The translations under genes were made by a program, and so were the position numbers. A stretch of 64,000 bases of DNA, taken from the NCBI GenBank assembly GCA_030835825.1, contig JAURRA010000010.1, positions 62,001 to 126,000 of the forward strand, in the 5' to 3' direction. This stretch comes from Flavobacteriaceae bacterium (GTDB taxonomy: Bacteria; Bacteroidota; Bacteroidia; Flavobacteriales; Flavobacteriaceae). Positions 18,528-28,252 of this stretch are shown in pieces; the stretch's first letter is position 1, and each line of letters opens with the position of its first letter. The notes beneath the pieces are model-generated. The model made no database searches and was not told where the DNA came from. It worked only from the letters and a program-made list of their open reading frames with translations.

Positions 18528-21143
18528 CTATTGAATGACAATTTTTCGGGTAAATCGCGATGGCCCTTGGCTTACAGATAAAAAATACAAGCCCGAGGTC
18601 ATGGAAGACAGGTCAACAACAATCTCTGATTCAAATACGCCCTTGGTTTCCCAAACTACCCGCCCGTTCAAATCGGATAAAACATAGTGCACTTGACCTA
18701 TTTCGGTAGTATTTGAAATGTGTAAGACATCTGAGGCTGGGTTAGGGAAAATCTTAATTTTATTTAGGTTTAAATTATCTGTTGATAGCAGGCAATTCAC
18801 TAAAGAAGGGTCGTCAGATGGAGGCATGCTAAAGTCTTCGACTTGATCCGTTCTTGACATACTCAAACCTTGAACTGCATTGAATCCCAAGCCTCGGTTG
18901 GCAAATACTTCCCATATCAAACATTGATCAACACCTGCTGTTATGGCGGTATCTGCCGCTAAAATGGCATTTCTTCCATCGACAAATCCAGGATTACAGG
19001 ACTGCAGTTTCAGGCCTTCTATTACCAATTGCATGATTTTATTATTACCTCCTGTACCGTTGAACAGGTCGTCATCAAAACCATACTTTTCAATATAGGC
19101 CCAGGTCAAATCCCATAACATAGTCGCCCAAATAAAACCTATACCGTGTGGCTCCGAAATATTAGTCACATCATTGGTTGAGGCATAGGTATGGTCATTA
19201 ATCGAAAAGTCTGTACTGTATGGCGCAGGACGAATACCATTACCATCGATTGGTTGACCAATGGCATATGTTCCAATTCCAGAAATATCTGACCCTAAAT
19301 CGTTAGCTTCCATGGTGAGCATCAAACCAAACCAATCAGACCAGCCTTCGCCCATTTGTTCGGGGTTATTTAAACAAGAACTGACATTGGCGCCTCCGGC
19401 CAATCTGTTAGAAATACCGTGACCATATTCATGGGCAATAATCCCATTATCGAAATCGCCGTCTTGATTGAATGGCCCTAAATTAAGTAGATCGGCGGTG
19501 ATAGTCTCTCCCGATTCTAAAGCCGCAATCAAGGCAGCCCCATCGGTGTCTGAAATCATGATAGACGGAATGGTCACGGACCCTCCATCGCTTCCTGCTC
19601 CCATGGTAATTGGGTCTCCTGCAACATTATTTATCATTATCACAGCAATAGCACCAGCATTTTCGGCTGCCAGCACTTTGAATCCAAACTCACATACCCC
19701 GCGTCTGATGACTGCAATGTTACCAGATAATGCTGATGTATTTTGAAGAGGCTCACAAGCGTCGTAGGGATCGGGGGTAGTCTCGTCAAACGCCAAAACT
19801 AGTGTGCCCGTCAAGGCCACATCTGTTGGGACAGAACCTCCAAAAGCTCCTTCAATTCCAGTGTAGGTGCCTGCAGTACTTCCGCTAGCTATGGTGAGCA
19901 GCTCTGGAGCGGTGGCAGGTGTCCACAAAAACATCTGCATCCGCCCACTGCCTCCGTCCGGTGGTGTAGAAAAATTGGCATTATTAAAACCACTGCCATC
20001 TTGTGCCTCGGCCAAAACAGGATCATTTGGAGCACCGCCATTGGTGTAATTATTTTGTTGAAAATTACCACTGGCTTCGTCAAATCCGTAATTGTACCAA
20101 ACATCGTGCATCATGTTATTGACATAAAATAAATTCGTGATGGCCGCATCTAAATAACTCGACGCCTGGCCAGATAAATCCAATGCAAAATCAAACGATA
20201 AATCAGAACCTCCATCGGGTGAATAACCTGGAATATTGAGACCTTCACTGTCCTCATAGGCATAGACGTTGTTGCCTCTTGTGATAGTATGTTCGGCCCC
20301 ATCGACCCCATTGGTGTCATGCCACCCAAAGGGCGAAGCATCCAAATTGGCAGGATCTGTTATGAGCTGTCTTTCTCCATGGTTTGGACTTTCGACAGGT
20401 AGCTGATAAACCCTATACTGGGATCCATCGGCTGATAAAGTGTTTTGCGTACCGTAAAATTCAAACCGAGGTTGCTTAGACAAATTCGCGATTTGAGGTG
20501 AATGGAATTGGCAATTTAAAATGTGGTCATCCACTTTTAATACGTCGCCACTGACAGCATCAACAATACCGCTCCACCAATGCGACCCGTCGATAAGCTC
20601 AATATGTAAATCCCACGAGAGTCGCAATGACCCATTATTGGGAAACAAGACCAATTGGATTGGAATATCTCTATCAGATAAATTGGGCGCCTCAAAAACA
20701 TAGGTCGTTCCCTGAGTACTAATCAATTGGATGTCAACAGGATTGTCCAATTGTAAATTTTCTGTAAGCTTGACAATAGCTTGGTCTGGTTGGAGTTGTG
20801 GAGCAAAGGTGTTGGTAATGGCCTGTGCATTGGAGATAAAGGTATTGGCGGCATTAAATACTCTACCGTTAATGATTCCAATGGAAGCCAATGCATTGTA
20901 AACTGGGATCTGATTGATATACTGCTGAGCATAGACGTGAGAAATACCAGTTTTAACATCATTGTGGGAGGTATTAACCACCAATTCGTTCAAATCCTGA
21001 GAACTGAGCTGCCATTGATCTTTGTTCTCATTGAGATAAGATTGAATCAACGGTCCATGCTCACTCCCTGATAGAGGTGTTTGAGCCAATGAAAAATTGA
21101 TCGAAAAAAAAACAAGTAAGGCTAAAAAGGTTAGGTTTTTCAT
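18528..21143 (-). CDS. Secreted M36 (fungalysin-type) metallopeptidase with PA domain and T9SS sorting domain
   Basis: This is a zinc endopeptidase exported to the cell surface or medium. From ATG 21143 it has 871 residues; the longer frame begins with TTG and is rejected because the signal peptide starts at MKNLTFLALLVFFSINFSLAQ. Domains in order are a fungalysin/thermolysin propeptide and PepSY-like prodomain, the M36 catalytic domain with zinc motif HEYGH (His571, Glu572, His575) and GEGWSDWFG, a protease-associated domain inserted before the zinc motif (GNIAVIRRGVCEFGFKVLAA), and a C-terminal type IX sorting domain (IKIFPNPASDVLHISN to GLYFLSVSQG). The T9SS tail implies outer-membrane translocation. 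It probably serves protein degradation for nutrition. Confidence 0.94.
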   Translation of the reverse strand: MKNLTFLALLVFFSINFSLAQTPLSGSEHGPLIQSYLNENKDQWQLSSQDLNELVVNTSHNDVKTGISHVYAQQYINQIPVYNALASIGIINGRVFNAANTFISNAQAITNTFAPQLQPDQAIVKLTENLQLDNPVDIQLISTQGTTYVFEAPNLSDRDIPIQLVLFPNNGSLRLSWDLHIELIDGSHWWSGIVDAVSGDVLKVDDHILNCQFHSPQIANLSKQPRFEFYGTQNTLSADGSQYRVYQLPVESPNHGERQLITDPANLDASPFGWHDTNGVDGAEHTITRGNNVYAYEDSEGLNIPGYSPDGGSDLSFDFALDLSGQASSYLDAAITNLFYVNNMMHDVWYNYGFDEASGNFQQNNYTNGGAPNDPVLAEAQDGSGFNNANFSTPPDGGSGRMQMFLWTPATAPELLTIASGSTAGTYTGIEGAFGGSVPTDVALTGTLVLAFDETTPDPYDACEPLQNTSALSGNIAVIRRGVCEFGFKVLAAENAGAIAVIMINNVAGDPITMGAGSDGGSVTIPSIMISDTDGAALIAALESGETITADLLNLGPFNQDGDFDNGIIAHEYGHGISNRLAGGANVSSCLNNPEQMGEGWSDWFGLMLTMEANDLGSDISGIGTYAIGQPIDGNGIRPAPYSTDFSINDHTYASTNDVTNISEPHGIGFIWATMLWDLTWAYIEKYGFDDDLFNGTGGNNKIMQLVIEGLKLQSCNPGFVDGRNAILAADTAITAGVDQCLIWEVFANRGLGFNAVQGLSMSRTDQVEDFSMPPSDDPSLVNCLLSTDNLNLNKIKIFPNPASDVLHISNTTEIGQVHYVLSDLNGRVVWETKGVFESEIVVDLSSMTSGLYFLSVSQGPSRFTRKIVIQ

Positions 21144-21193
21144 GGGAGTTGTGTTGTTATATTTTATCAAAATTAACGATTTAATTTAAACTC

Positions 21194-22528
21194 TTAAAAC
21201 TTCAAGCCTTTTAGTGTATTATAAGTTATGACTGCTTGACTATCTGACATAATGGCCACGTGCCCACAAATGGCGATAAGTTGCTCATAAAGGCTGATAT
21301 TATGCGTACTGATGGTATCAGGCAAGGTTTTTAAAATCAAATTCTCATACTGGGAGCATTCACTAGAATTAAACTGTACGATAGCATTACAATACACAGT
21401 CAATAGGTGTGTAAGTACTTCATAGCCTGCTATTTCTTTATCAATAACTTCTGGTGACTGATACATATTTTGTATGCTCAAATTCTTGATGTCGGTGATT
21501 TGAGCCTCATACTTGCACTTGTCCAATAAACCAATGCCGTAAGTGCCTGAAAGTATAGCCTCCTCATTGGACATGAAGAGATCAACCGCTTCGTCAATTA
21601 AAGCACCAATGGCAAGTGCCCGTAAATAGCTCACCCGATCCGAAGTTAATGTCATGCCGTTGTAGGTCTTGACATTCATTTTATCCTTAACCAATTTGAT
21701 CAAATATTCAAGGGCATAGGATTCCTCAATCCAACCGCAATTGATAGCATCCTCAAAGTCAATAATGGTATAGCAAATATCATCGGCAGCCTCTACTAGA
21801 AAAGCTAAGGGGTGCCGACTGATTCTATCATGGCCATCTATTTTCAAGCCCAAATCGGTCGCCAGTGTATTGAAAAATTCGGTCTCAGATTGAAACACTC
21901 CAAATTTCTTATCGCCAATATGGGAAGTAGGTCTTTTCGGTAAAGAAGCTTTCGGATATTTGATGAAAGCACCGAGCGTAGCATAGCTCAACCTTAAACC
22001 TCCTGGTCGGCCTGGACGACTTTCTGTTAAAATTCTAAAGCCATTGGCATTTCCTTCAAAATCGCACAAATCCTGAAACTGTGCCTCTGTTAATTGAGTC
22101 TTGAATTGTTGACCCTCTCCTTTGGCAAAATATCTTCCAATGGCTTTTTCTCCTGAATGACCAAATGGCGGATTACCAATATCATGGGCCAAAGCAGCAG
22201 CAGAAACGATAGCACCAAAATCATGAATCTGGAATCCATGAATATTTTGAAGATGTGGATGACGTTCTAAAATACGCTGACCAACTTGCCGACCCAAAGA
22301 CCGGCCAACTACACTCACCTCAAGACTATGGGTCAAGCGGGTATGGACAAAGTCCCGGCGAGACAACGGCACCACTTGGGTTTTGTCTTGTAAGCTCCTG
22401 AATTCACTAGAAAAAATGATTCTATCGTAGTCGACTTCAAAACCCAATCGGGTTTGATCTTGTTCCTTTCGTATTCTTTTATGCGTATCTCCAAAGCGTT
22501 TGAGCGACAACAGTTCTTCCCAATTCAT
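21194..22528 (-). CDS. dgt: Deoxyguanosine triphosphate triphosphohydrolase (dGTPase), HD superfamily
   Basis: The enzyme cleaves dGTP to deoxyguanosine and triphosphate and so adjusts dNTP pools. The 444-residue protein has the HD-domain metal residues in THSLEVSVVGRSLG and AAALAHDIGNPPFGHSGEKAI, preceded by the dGTPase-specific FSSEFRSLQDKTQVVPL segment. The second half carries the EAADDICYTIIDFEDAI motif of the family. The length is right for the non-E. coli dGTPase group. It lies downstream of nrdA on the same strand, but a terminator hairpin and 390 bases separate them. Nucleotide specificity could be broader than dGTP. Confidence 0.93.
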   Translation of the reverse strand: MNWEELLSLKRFGDTHKRIRKEQDQTRLGFEVDYDRIIFSSEFRSLQDKTQVVPLSRRDFVHTRLTHSLEVSVVGRSLGRQVGQRILERHPHLQNIHGFQIHDFGAIVSAAALAHDIGNPPFGHSGEKAIGRYFAKGEGQQFKTQLTEAQFQDLCDFEGNANGFRILTESRPGRPGGLRLSYATLGAFIKYPKASLPKRPTSHIGDKKFGVFQSETEFFNTLATDLGLKIDGHDRISRHPLAFLVEAADDICYTIIDFEDAINCGWIEESYALEYLIKLVKDKMNVKTYNGMTLTSDRVSYLRALAIGALIDEAVDLFMSNEEAILSGTYGIGLLDKCKYEAQITDIKNLSIQNMYQSPEVIDKEIAGYEVLTHLLTVYCNAIVQFNSSECSQYENLILKTLPDTISTHNISLYEQLIAICGHVAIMSDSQAVITYNTLKGLKF

Positions 22529-22673
22529 ATCAAAAAATTTGATTCGAATGTACTAATAATGAACAAGCCGTCCTAGTCTTAACCTGCAATTATCGCAGCA
22601 CTTGGGGTATCCTAACAATAAATAATGAGTGTATTTCAAATGCCTATAAGTGGATTACAATACTTTGAATAAT

Positions 22674-22705
22674 AAACAACCTCCGCAGTCATCGGAGGTT
22701 GTTTT
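22674..22705 (-). terminator. Rho-independent terminator of the nrd genes
   Basis: A 12-base stem (AAACAACCTCCG paired with CGGAGGTTGTTT) closes a seven-base loop. On the minus strand it is followed by a T-rich run (TTTATTATT), and it has T's on the plus strand too. It lies downstream of nrdA and before dgt, so it most likely ends nrdA transcription about 210 bases beyond the stop codon. Confidence 0.75.
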
Positions 22706-22809
22706 AAGGGTCCTACGCCCTTGTGTATTTTACGCGCAATGCGTGTGAGAATTGTATTGAGAAAAGGACTGTGGCAAGCAGTTCTCGATACGATTTTTCG
22801 TCAGTCAAC

Positions 22810-22869
22810 ATCACGTGAACTGACAAGGATGCTGCGATGCGCCATGCCTCAAAATCACGCGAACTGACA
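22810..22869. repeat. Two copies of a 16-base direct repeat
   Basis: ATCACGTGAACTGACA (22810-22825) and ATCACGCGAACTGACA (22854-22869) differ at one base and start 44 bases apart. They lie in the 3' untranslated region of nrdA. The function is unknown; they could be part of a dispersed intergenic repeat family. Confidence 0.6.
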
Positions 22870-22918
22870 TTTTTTGAGCCGAGCGCTATTATGAACAGTG
22901 GTGAATTAAGCACAAGGC

Positions 22919-25411
22919 TTAAGAACCACACATCAGGCAATCGTCGCCTTCGCCGTTTTTGGCTTGCTCAATGAGTGCTTTCATCTCTTCTGGAGAAATG
23001 GGCTCTGCGTCAACTTTGGGCTTCTCTGTAGCCTGCGCGAAAGTTTCGGCAGCCTTTTCGGCCTGTTGTTGCTTTTGAGCCAGTATTTCCTCACCTTGGT
23101 TGGCGTCAGTTTCAATAACTACTGGTTCTTGGGTGTTTACATTTTCTTGTTTCAAAGTAAACTTAATGGCATCTACTGCACTTTTGGTTCTCAAATAGTA
23201 CATACCTGTTTTCAAACCATTTTGCCAGGCGTAGAAATGCATGGAGGTCAGTTTGGCCATGGTAGCTCCTTCCATGAACAAATTCAAGGATTGAGACTGA
23301 TCGATGAAATAGCCCCTGTCGCGTGCCATGTCGATGATGTCTTTCATACTCATTTCCCAAACCGTTTTGTACAATTCGCGAATTTCTTCTGGAATATGAC
23401 TCAGGTGCTGGATGGAGCCATTGGCCCGCATGATCGCCTCTTTGAGTTTTTCATCCCATAACCCAAGCTCAACCAAATCGTTTAACAAGTGATTATTGAC
23501 CACAATAAACTCGCCCGAAAGCACGCGTCTGGTGTATATATTAGAGGTGTACGGTTCAAAGCACTCGTTATTACCCAAGATTTGTGAGGTACTTGCCGTT
23601 GGCATCGGGGCGACTAATAGGGAGTTGCGCACACCGTGTTTCGCCACTTTGACCCGCAAGGCCTCCCAGTCCCAGTTACCACTCAAGATGGCTTCGTCCA
23701 CACCCCACAGGTTGTGTTGGAATTTTCCTTTGCTGATCGGGGACCCTTCATAAGATTGGTAAGGGCCATCGGCCTTGGCTTCTTCCATAGAGGCAGTAAC
23801 CGCAGCAAAATATAGGGTTTCGAAAATGTCTTTGTTCAATTGCTTGGCTTCAGGACTGGTAAAAGGCATCCGCAACATGATAAAAGTATCTGCCAAGCCT
23901 TGTACCCCAAGTCCAATAGGTCGGTGTCTCATGTTTGAGTTTTCGGCTTCGATGACCGGATAGTAATTACGATCGATGACCCTATTGAGGTTTTTAGTCA
24001 CCCGTTTGGTTATTTTGTATAAAGCCTGATGATCGAATTTACCGTCCTTGACAAACATCGGTAGGGCAATGGATGCCAAATTACAGACCGCGACTTCGTC
24101 GGGCGAGGTGTATTCTAATATTTCTGTACACAGGTTTGAGGAACGTATGGTGCCTAAATTTTGCTGATTGGACTTGGAATTAGCTGCATCTTTATACAAC
24201 ATATACGGTGTTCCGGTCTCAATTTGAGATTCCAAGATTTTCTCCCATAACTCGCGGGCCTTGATGGTTTTACGACCTTTACCTTCTTCCTCGTACTTAA
24301 GATAAAGGGCCTCAAATTCTGCACTGTGGTGGTCGTACAATCCGGGGCACTCGTTGGGACACATTAAAGTCCACGTTGATCCTTCCTGAACGCGTTTCAT
24401 GAATAAGTCGGGTATCCACATGGCGTAGAATAAATCGCGCGCCCGCATTTCTTCCTTACCGTGGTTCTTTTTCAATTCTAGGAAATCGAAAATATCGGCA
24501 TGCCAAGGCTCGAGATAAATAGCAAAACTGCCTTTGCGCTTGCCCCCACCTTGATCGACGTAACGGGCAGTATCATTGAATACCTGAAGCATGGGGACCA
24601 ATCCATTACTGGTGCCATTGGTGCCAGCAATATAACTGCCCATGGCACGCACATTGTGCACAGACAAGCCGATACCACCAGCCGATTGGGATATTCTTGC
24701 CGTTTGCTTTAAGGTGTCATAAATACCATCAATACTATCATCTTTCATACTCAACAAGAAACAAGACGACATCTGGGGTTTGGGTGTACCCGCGTTGAAC
24801 AGCGTTGGCGTGGCATGAGTGAAGTATTTTTTAGACATTAACTCGTAGGTCTCAAAGGCCGCCTCGAGATCGTCCATGTGGATTCCAATGGCTACCCGCA
24901 TGAGCATGTGTTGCGGTCGCTCAGCAATTTCACCGTTGAGCTTCAGTAAATAGGAGCGCTCGAGGGTTTTGAAACCAAAGTAGTCGTAACCAAAATCGCG
25001 ATTATAAATGATGGTTGAATCGATTTGCTCCTTATTGTCCATAATGACCTTATAGACGTCATCGGCCAAAAGTGGTGCAGGTTTACCTGTTCTTGGATTG
25101 ATATAGGTATACAGGTCTGTCATCACCTCACTAAACACCTTTTTGGTATTTTTATGGAGGTTAGACACAGAAATACGAGCAGCGAGTTTGGCATAGTCGG
25201 GATGCGCGGTTGTTAAAGAAGCGGCGGTTTCGGCAGCAAGGTTATCAAGGGTGCTGGTAGTTACGCCGTCAAAGAGACCCTCAATGACTTTCATGGCTAC
25301 CTTCACAGGATCGACCATTTCGTTGAGTCCATAACACAATTTTTTTACTCTCGCGGTGATCTTGTCGAAAATCACTGGCTCTTTATGGCTATCTCTTTTT
25401 ATTACATACAT
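22919..25411 (-). CDS. nrdA: Ribonucleoside-diphosphate reductase, class I alpha subunit
   Basis: NrdA is the catalytic subunit that reduces ribonucleoside diphosphates. The 830-residue protein starts with an ATP-cone (about residues 1-90, [19 protein letters not shown]), which gives dATP feedback control. The active-site cysteines occur in [15 protein letters not shown] and VAVCNLASI, the radical-transfer tyrosines in the [20 protein letters not shown] region, and the C-terminal redox pair in CLMCGS at the very end. A linker rich in Gln, Ala and Glu precedes the tail. It pairs with nrdB (149 bases upstream, same strand). A palindrome lies 22 bases before the start codon and may be an operator. 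Confidence 0.97.
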   Translation of the reverse strand: MYVIKRDSHKEPVIFDKITARVKKLCYGLNEMVDPVKVAMKVIEGLFDGVTTSTLDNLAAETAASLTTAHPDYAKLAARISVSNLHKNTKKVFSEVMTDLYTYINPRTGKPAPLLADDVYKVIMDNKEQIDSTIIYNRDFGYDYFGFKTLERSYLLKLNGEIAERPQHMLMRVAIGIHMDDLEAAFETYELMSKKYFTHATPTLFNAGTPKPQMSSCFLLSMKDDSIDGIYDTLKQTARISQSAGGIGLSVHNVRAMGSYIAGTNGTSNGLVPMLQVFNDTARYVDQGGGKRKGSFAIYLEPWHADIFDFLELKKNHGKEEMRARDLFYAMWIPDLFMKRVQEGSTWTLMCPNECPGLYDHHSAEFEALYLKYEEEGKGRKTIKARELWEKILESQIETGTPYMLYKDAANSKSNQQNLGTIRSSNLCTEILEYTSPDEVAVCNLASIALPMFVKDGKFDHQALYKITKRVTKNLNRVIDRNYYPVIEAENSNMRHRPIGLGVQGLADTFIMLRMPFTSPEAKQLNKDIFETLYFAAVTASMEEAKADGPYQSYEGSPISKGKFQHNLWGVDEAILSGNWDWEALRVKVAKHGVRNSLLVAPMPTASTSQILGNNECFEPYTSNIYTRRVLSGEFIVVNNHLLNDLVELGLWDEKLKEAIMRANGSIQHLSHIPEEIRELYKTVWEMSMKDIIDMARDRGYFIDQSQSLNLFMEGATMAKLTSMHFYAWQNGLKTGMYYLRTKSAVDAIKFTLKQENVNTQEPVVIETDANQGEEILAQKQQQAEKAAETFAQATEKPKVDAEPISPEEMKALIEQAKNGEGDDCLMCGS

Positions 25412-25433
25412 AGTTTTTAACTTTTAAAGCCCA

Positions 25434-25452
25434 ACATTTGTTAGACAAATGT
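25434..25452. promoter_or_regulatory. Perfect inverted repeat upstream of nrdA, candidate operator
   Basis: ACATTTGT and ACAAATGT form a perfect 8-base inverted repeat separated by TAG. The element ends 22 bases upstream of the nrdA ATG, in the nrdB-nrdA gap. It does not match the 16-base NrdR box. It could be a regulator-binding site or a short hairpin in the mRNA leader. Confidence 0.4.
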
Positions 25453-25560
25453 CTTGGCTGTACTATTAGACCCTCACGGGCGATCTTATTTGTTGGTCTC
25501 TGAATATCTACTTATTACCAGGGGCCTGAATTGAGATATGCAGAGTGGTTTGGTATCCGA

Positions 25561-26541
25561 TTAAAAATCGGCGTCAAAATTAAATTTATCGGCTTCCTCT
25601 TCTTTGCTGTAAACACCAGCTTTTTGATATTCGGCAACACGCTTTTCAAAGAAGTTGGTTTTACCCTGCAATGAAATCATATCCATAAAGTCAAAAGGAT
25701 TGCTCACGTTGTAAATGGGCTCACATTCGAGTTCTCGCAACAAGCGATCGGTAACAAATTCCAAGTACTGCGTCATTAAGGTGGCATTCATTCCGATTAA
25801 ACTCGCTGGAAGAGATTCTGTGATAAATTCTCTTTCAATATTAAGGGCGTCTACGATGATTTCGGTGATACGTTCTTTTGACACCTTATTGACCAGGTGT
25901 TTGTTGTGCAAGTGCACGGCAAAGTCACAGTGAACACCTTCATCACGTGAAATCAATTCGTTAGAAAAGGTTAGGCCGGGCATTAGGCCGCGTTTTTTAA
26001 GCCAGAAAATAGAACAGAATGCCCCAGAAAAGAAAATACCCTCCACAGCTGCAAAAGCGATCAAGCGCTCGGCGAAGCTTGGTGACTCAATCCATTTTAA
26101 GGCCCATTGGGCTTTTTTCTGAATGGCGGGGAAAACATCAATAGCCTGAAACAATTGATTTTTTTCGGCCTCGTCTTTGACATAAGTGTCGATGAGCAGG
26201 GAGTAGGTCTCGCTGTGAATATTTTCCATCATAATTTGGAAACCATAGAAAAACTTGGCTTCGGAATACTGCACTTCATTGACAAAATTTTCAGCCAAAT
26301 TTTCATTCACAATACCGTCACTGGCGGCAAAGAATGCTAAAATGTGCTTGATAAAATAACGTTCGTCATCATTGAGCTTGGTACTCCAGTCTGTCAAATC
26401 CTGGTGTAAATCGATTTCTTCTGCTGTCCAAAAACTGGCCTCAGATTTCTTATACCAATCCCAAATATCATGGTGCTGGATTGGAAATATAACAAATCTG
26501 TTAGTGTTTTCCTGTAAAATGGGCTCGATAGCTGTTGACAT
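25561..26541 (-). CDS. nrdB: Ribonucleoside-diphosphate reductase, class I beta subunit
   Basis: NrdB houses the dinuclear metal centre and tyrosyl radical that starts catalysis in NrdA. The 326-residue protein has the conserved ferritin-like helices: [17 protein letters not shown], the ExxH metal ligands in [14 protein letters not shown], and the second set in [18 protein letters not shown] and [13 protein letters not shown]. The length is standard. It lies just upstream of nrdA on the same strand with a 149-base gap, so the two may share a promoter or nrdA may have its own. The metal type (Fe, Mn) cannot be read from the sequence. There is no nrdI nearby, which favours class Ia. Confidence 0.96.
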   Translation of the reverse strand: MSTAIEPILQENTNRFVIFPIQHHDIWDWYKKSEASFWTAEEIDLHQDLTDWSTKLNDDERYFIKHILAFFAASDGIVNENLAENFVNEVQYSEAKFFYGFQIMMENIHSETYSLLIDTYVKDEAEKNQLFQAIDVFPAIQKKAQWALKWIESPSFAERLIAFAAVEGIFFSGAFCSIFWLKKRGLMPGLTFSNELISRDEGVHCDFAVHLHNKHLVNKVSKERITEIIVDALNIEREFITESLPASLIGMNATLMTQYLEFVTDRLLRELECEPIYNVSNPFDFMDMISLQGKTNFFEKRVAEYQKAGVYSKEEEADKFNFDADF

Positions 26542-26781
26542 GATAAATTTTTAAAATTCTTATTAATTTTTGACTTAACAAAGATTCAAAATGTCGTTTA
26601 AAATAGAAAGGCTTAATTATAAACATTGCCTTGAAGTTTTTAACAAGGTGTAGTATAAATCTTACAAAATGTTTTTATTTTTTTTATGCTTAAATTATTG
26701 ATTTACAATACATTGAAGTGTAATAATGGTCGCTGTGCGCAGGTTTTTAGGGAAAAATAGAAAAGACAAAAAACAAAAAAT

Positions 26782-27354
26782 TCAGTTTGGTATTTTGTTT
26801 TGGTCATAGGCCTCAAGAGCCGCGAACCAATTGCGTCCAAATTTTCTTACCAACGCCTCTTTTACGAACTGATATACTGGTGTTTTTTGCAATTTTCCCA
26901 GGTCACAAGCCGCACTACAAATCGGCCAATGGTGATAATTCAATGCGGTGAGTTCGTCCAATTCCAAAGCCCGAACCGGATAGAGGTGACAGGAAAGGGG
27001 TTTCATCCAATCCACCGCCCCAGCTCTGTAGGCCTTCTCAATGCCACAAAAAGCCCTTTGATGCTCGTCGAACACCACATAGGCGCACTCTTGATCATTG
27101 ACCAAGGGGGTCTCTAAATCCCCACTCTGAGAAACAATACTGGTTCCTTGAGCAGCAATAGCCTCGCGACCTTCAGGTCTTAAAAATGGGGCTACGTTGG
27201 TGTAAATGGATTGAAGTGTCGCCGTTTCTTCTTGGGTTAGCGGAGCACCAGCATCACCGGCAACGCAGCATTTACCGTGACAAGCATTCAGGTCACAGGC
27301 AAACTGACGTTCCAAAAGATCTTCAGAGACTAAAGCACTGCCAATTCTAATCAT
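26782..27354 (-). CDS. DUF3109 family protein, Cys-rich
   Basis: The 190-residue protein is a member of the DUF3109 family common in Bacteroidota. From ATG 27354 it begins MIRIGSALVSEDLLERQF, which matches the family start; an in-frame ATG 21 codons earlier adds an unrelated extension and is rejected. Cysteines are clustered: Cys20, Cys25, Cys29 and Cys30 in CDLNACHGKCCVAGDAGAPL, more in DQECAYVVFDE and CGIEKAYRAGAVDW, then LSCHLYPVR and WPICSAAC. The pattern suggests a metal or Fe-S cluster site, related in style to YkgJ-type zinc/iron-chelating domains. Its function has not been established. It is divergent from marC. Confidence 0.85.
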   Translation of the reverse strand: MIRIGSALVSEDLLERQFACDLNACHGKCCVAGDAGAPLTQEETATLQSIYTNVAPFLRPEGREAIAAQGTSIVSQSGDLETPLVNDQECAYVVFDEHQRAFCGIEKAYRAGAVDWMKPLSCHLYPVRALELDELTALNYHHWPICSAACDLGKLQKTPVYQFVKEALVRKFGRNWFAALEAYDQNKIPN

Positions 27355-27421
27355 GGGGCAAATATAGGTGCTGTCTTTTAATTTTAACTGGGGTGAAAGT
27401 AAATTTGCCGCTGACATTAGC

Positions 27422-27451
27422 TTGTGATTCGGAAAGAGGACTATATCTTTG
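27422..27451 (+). promoter_or_regulatory. marC promoter, full Bacteroidota consensus
   Basis: TTG at 27422-27424 and TATCTTTG at 27444-27451 are separated by exactly 19 bases, a full match to the TTG-N19-TANNTTTG consensus. Transcription should start near 27455. This rules out start codons at 27393 and makes 27453 very unlikely, leaving ATG 27471 as the marC start. Confidence 0.75.
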
Positions 27452-27470
27452 CATGAAAATTACGCCAGTC

Positions 27471-28055
27471 ATGGTCATAGACTTTAAAGAAATTTTTACC
27501 GCCTTTATGATATTGTTTGCTGTGATCGACATAGTGGGTAACATTCCCATTATTATTGATCTGAGACAGAAAGTAGGACATATTCACAGCGAAAAAGCAA
27601 CCCTCATTGCGGCGTTTATTATGATTGCGTTTTTATTCCTTGGGGATAGTATATTGCAACTGATAGGAATTGATGTGCACTCGTTTGCTGTTGCCGGGGC
27701 ATTTATTCTGTTTTTTATAGCCCTTGAAATGATATTAGGGATTACCCTATATAGGGACAGCAGTTCCAACATTAAAACCGCCAGTGTTTTTCCTTTAGCC
27801 TTTCCGCTGATTGCGGGGCCTGGTAGCATGACTACTTTGATTTCTCTGAGAGCTGAATTCGAAATACAAAATATTATCGTCGCCATTATTATCAACGTGT
27901 TGGTGATTTACGTGGTACTGAAAACCTCTAAAACTATTGAAAAAGCGATTGGAGACAACGGCATTAACATCATTAGGAAGGTGTTTGGGGTGGTCCTATT
28001 GGCCATAGCCGTTAAATTATTTACAGGAAATATTGGCATGTTATTAAACGGATGA
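27471..28055 (+). CDS. MarC family integral membrane protein
   Basis: MarC-family proteins are six-helix inner-membrane proteins of unsettled function. The 194-residue product from ATG 27471 starts MVIDFKEIFTAFMILFAVID, as in relatives, and contains IVGNIPIIIDLR, SFAVAGAFILFFIALEMILG, and FPLAFPLIAGPGSMTTLI, the family's most conserved region. Six hydrophobic segments can be counted. The start was chosen from the consensus promoter just upstream and from the family alignment. A small membrane protein gene overlaps its 3' end by four bases (ATGA), so the two are translated together. A transport role is possible but not shown. Confidence 0.9.
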   Translation: MVIDFKEIFTAFMILFAVIDIVGNIPIIIDLRQKVGHIHSEKATLIAAFIMIAFLFLGDSILQLIGIDVHSFAVAGAFILFFIALEMILGITLYRDSSSNIKTASVFPLAFPLIAGPGSMTTLISLRAEFEIQNIIVAIIINVLVIYVVLKTSKTIEKAIGDNGINIIRKVFGVVLLAIAVKLFTGNIGMLLNG

Positions 28056-28252
28056 TCAAACTCACATACATACTCAGCCTAGTGGCTTTAGGCCTCATGA
28101 TTTTTAATCTGTTTCAAGTCGACTGGACCGACCCAATTGGAGAAGACTCCATGGTCGCTGTGATTTTGATTCTCGCAAGTGGCTGTGGGCTTATGCTTTT
28201 GGGCATACTTCGCCTATCAATCAGGGTAAAGACTTTAAGCGATAACAATTAG
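28052..28252 (+). CDS. Small two-helix membrane protein coupled to marC
   Basis: The 66-residue product starts with the ATGA overlap at the end of marC and has two hydrophobic segments (LTYILSLVALGLMIFNLF and VAVILILASGCGLMLLGIL) joined by a short acidic loop (VDWTDPIGEDS). No named domain is recognised. Translational coupling to marC and good helix structure support a real gene. It overlaps the convergent deaminase gene by four bases at the 3' end. Confidence 0.7.
   Translation: MIKLTYILSLVALGLMIFNLFQVDWTDPIGEDSMVAVILILASGCGLMLLGILRLSIRVKTLSDNN

Larger units (their letters stand above)
22529..22918. other. 390-base gap between nrdA and dgt with terminator and short direct repeat
   Basis: The gap holds a hairpin (22674-22705) and, between the hairpin and the end of nrdA, a stretch with an imperfectly repeated 16-mer. 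A 75-codon open frame on the minus strand (22713-22940) overlaps the end of nrdA and ends in SIQFSHALRVKYTRA. It has no recognisable domain and I regard it as intergenic remnant rather than a gene. The 22529-22670 portion shows nothing I can identify; it should contain the dgt promoter. Confidence 0.6.

Noticed and set aside
22713-22940. 75-codon minus-strand frame overlapping the end of nrdA
   Set aside because: No domain, overlaps nrdA out of frame, contains the direct repeat and lies in the nrd 3' untranslated region; treated as intergenic remnant.
26700-26745. Possible NrdR-like box (TTACAATACATTGAAGTGTAA) upstream of nrdB
   Set aside because: Only the outer five bases are symmetrical and it lies about 160 bases from the nrdB start; it does not match the NrdR consensus.
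27393-27470. Upstream ATG codons for marC at 27393 and 27453
   Set aside because: Both lie before or at the transcription start predicted from the full promoter at 27422-27451, and homologues begin at the ATG at 27471.
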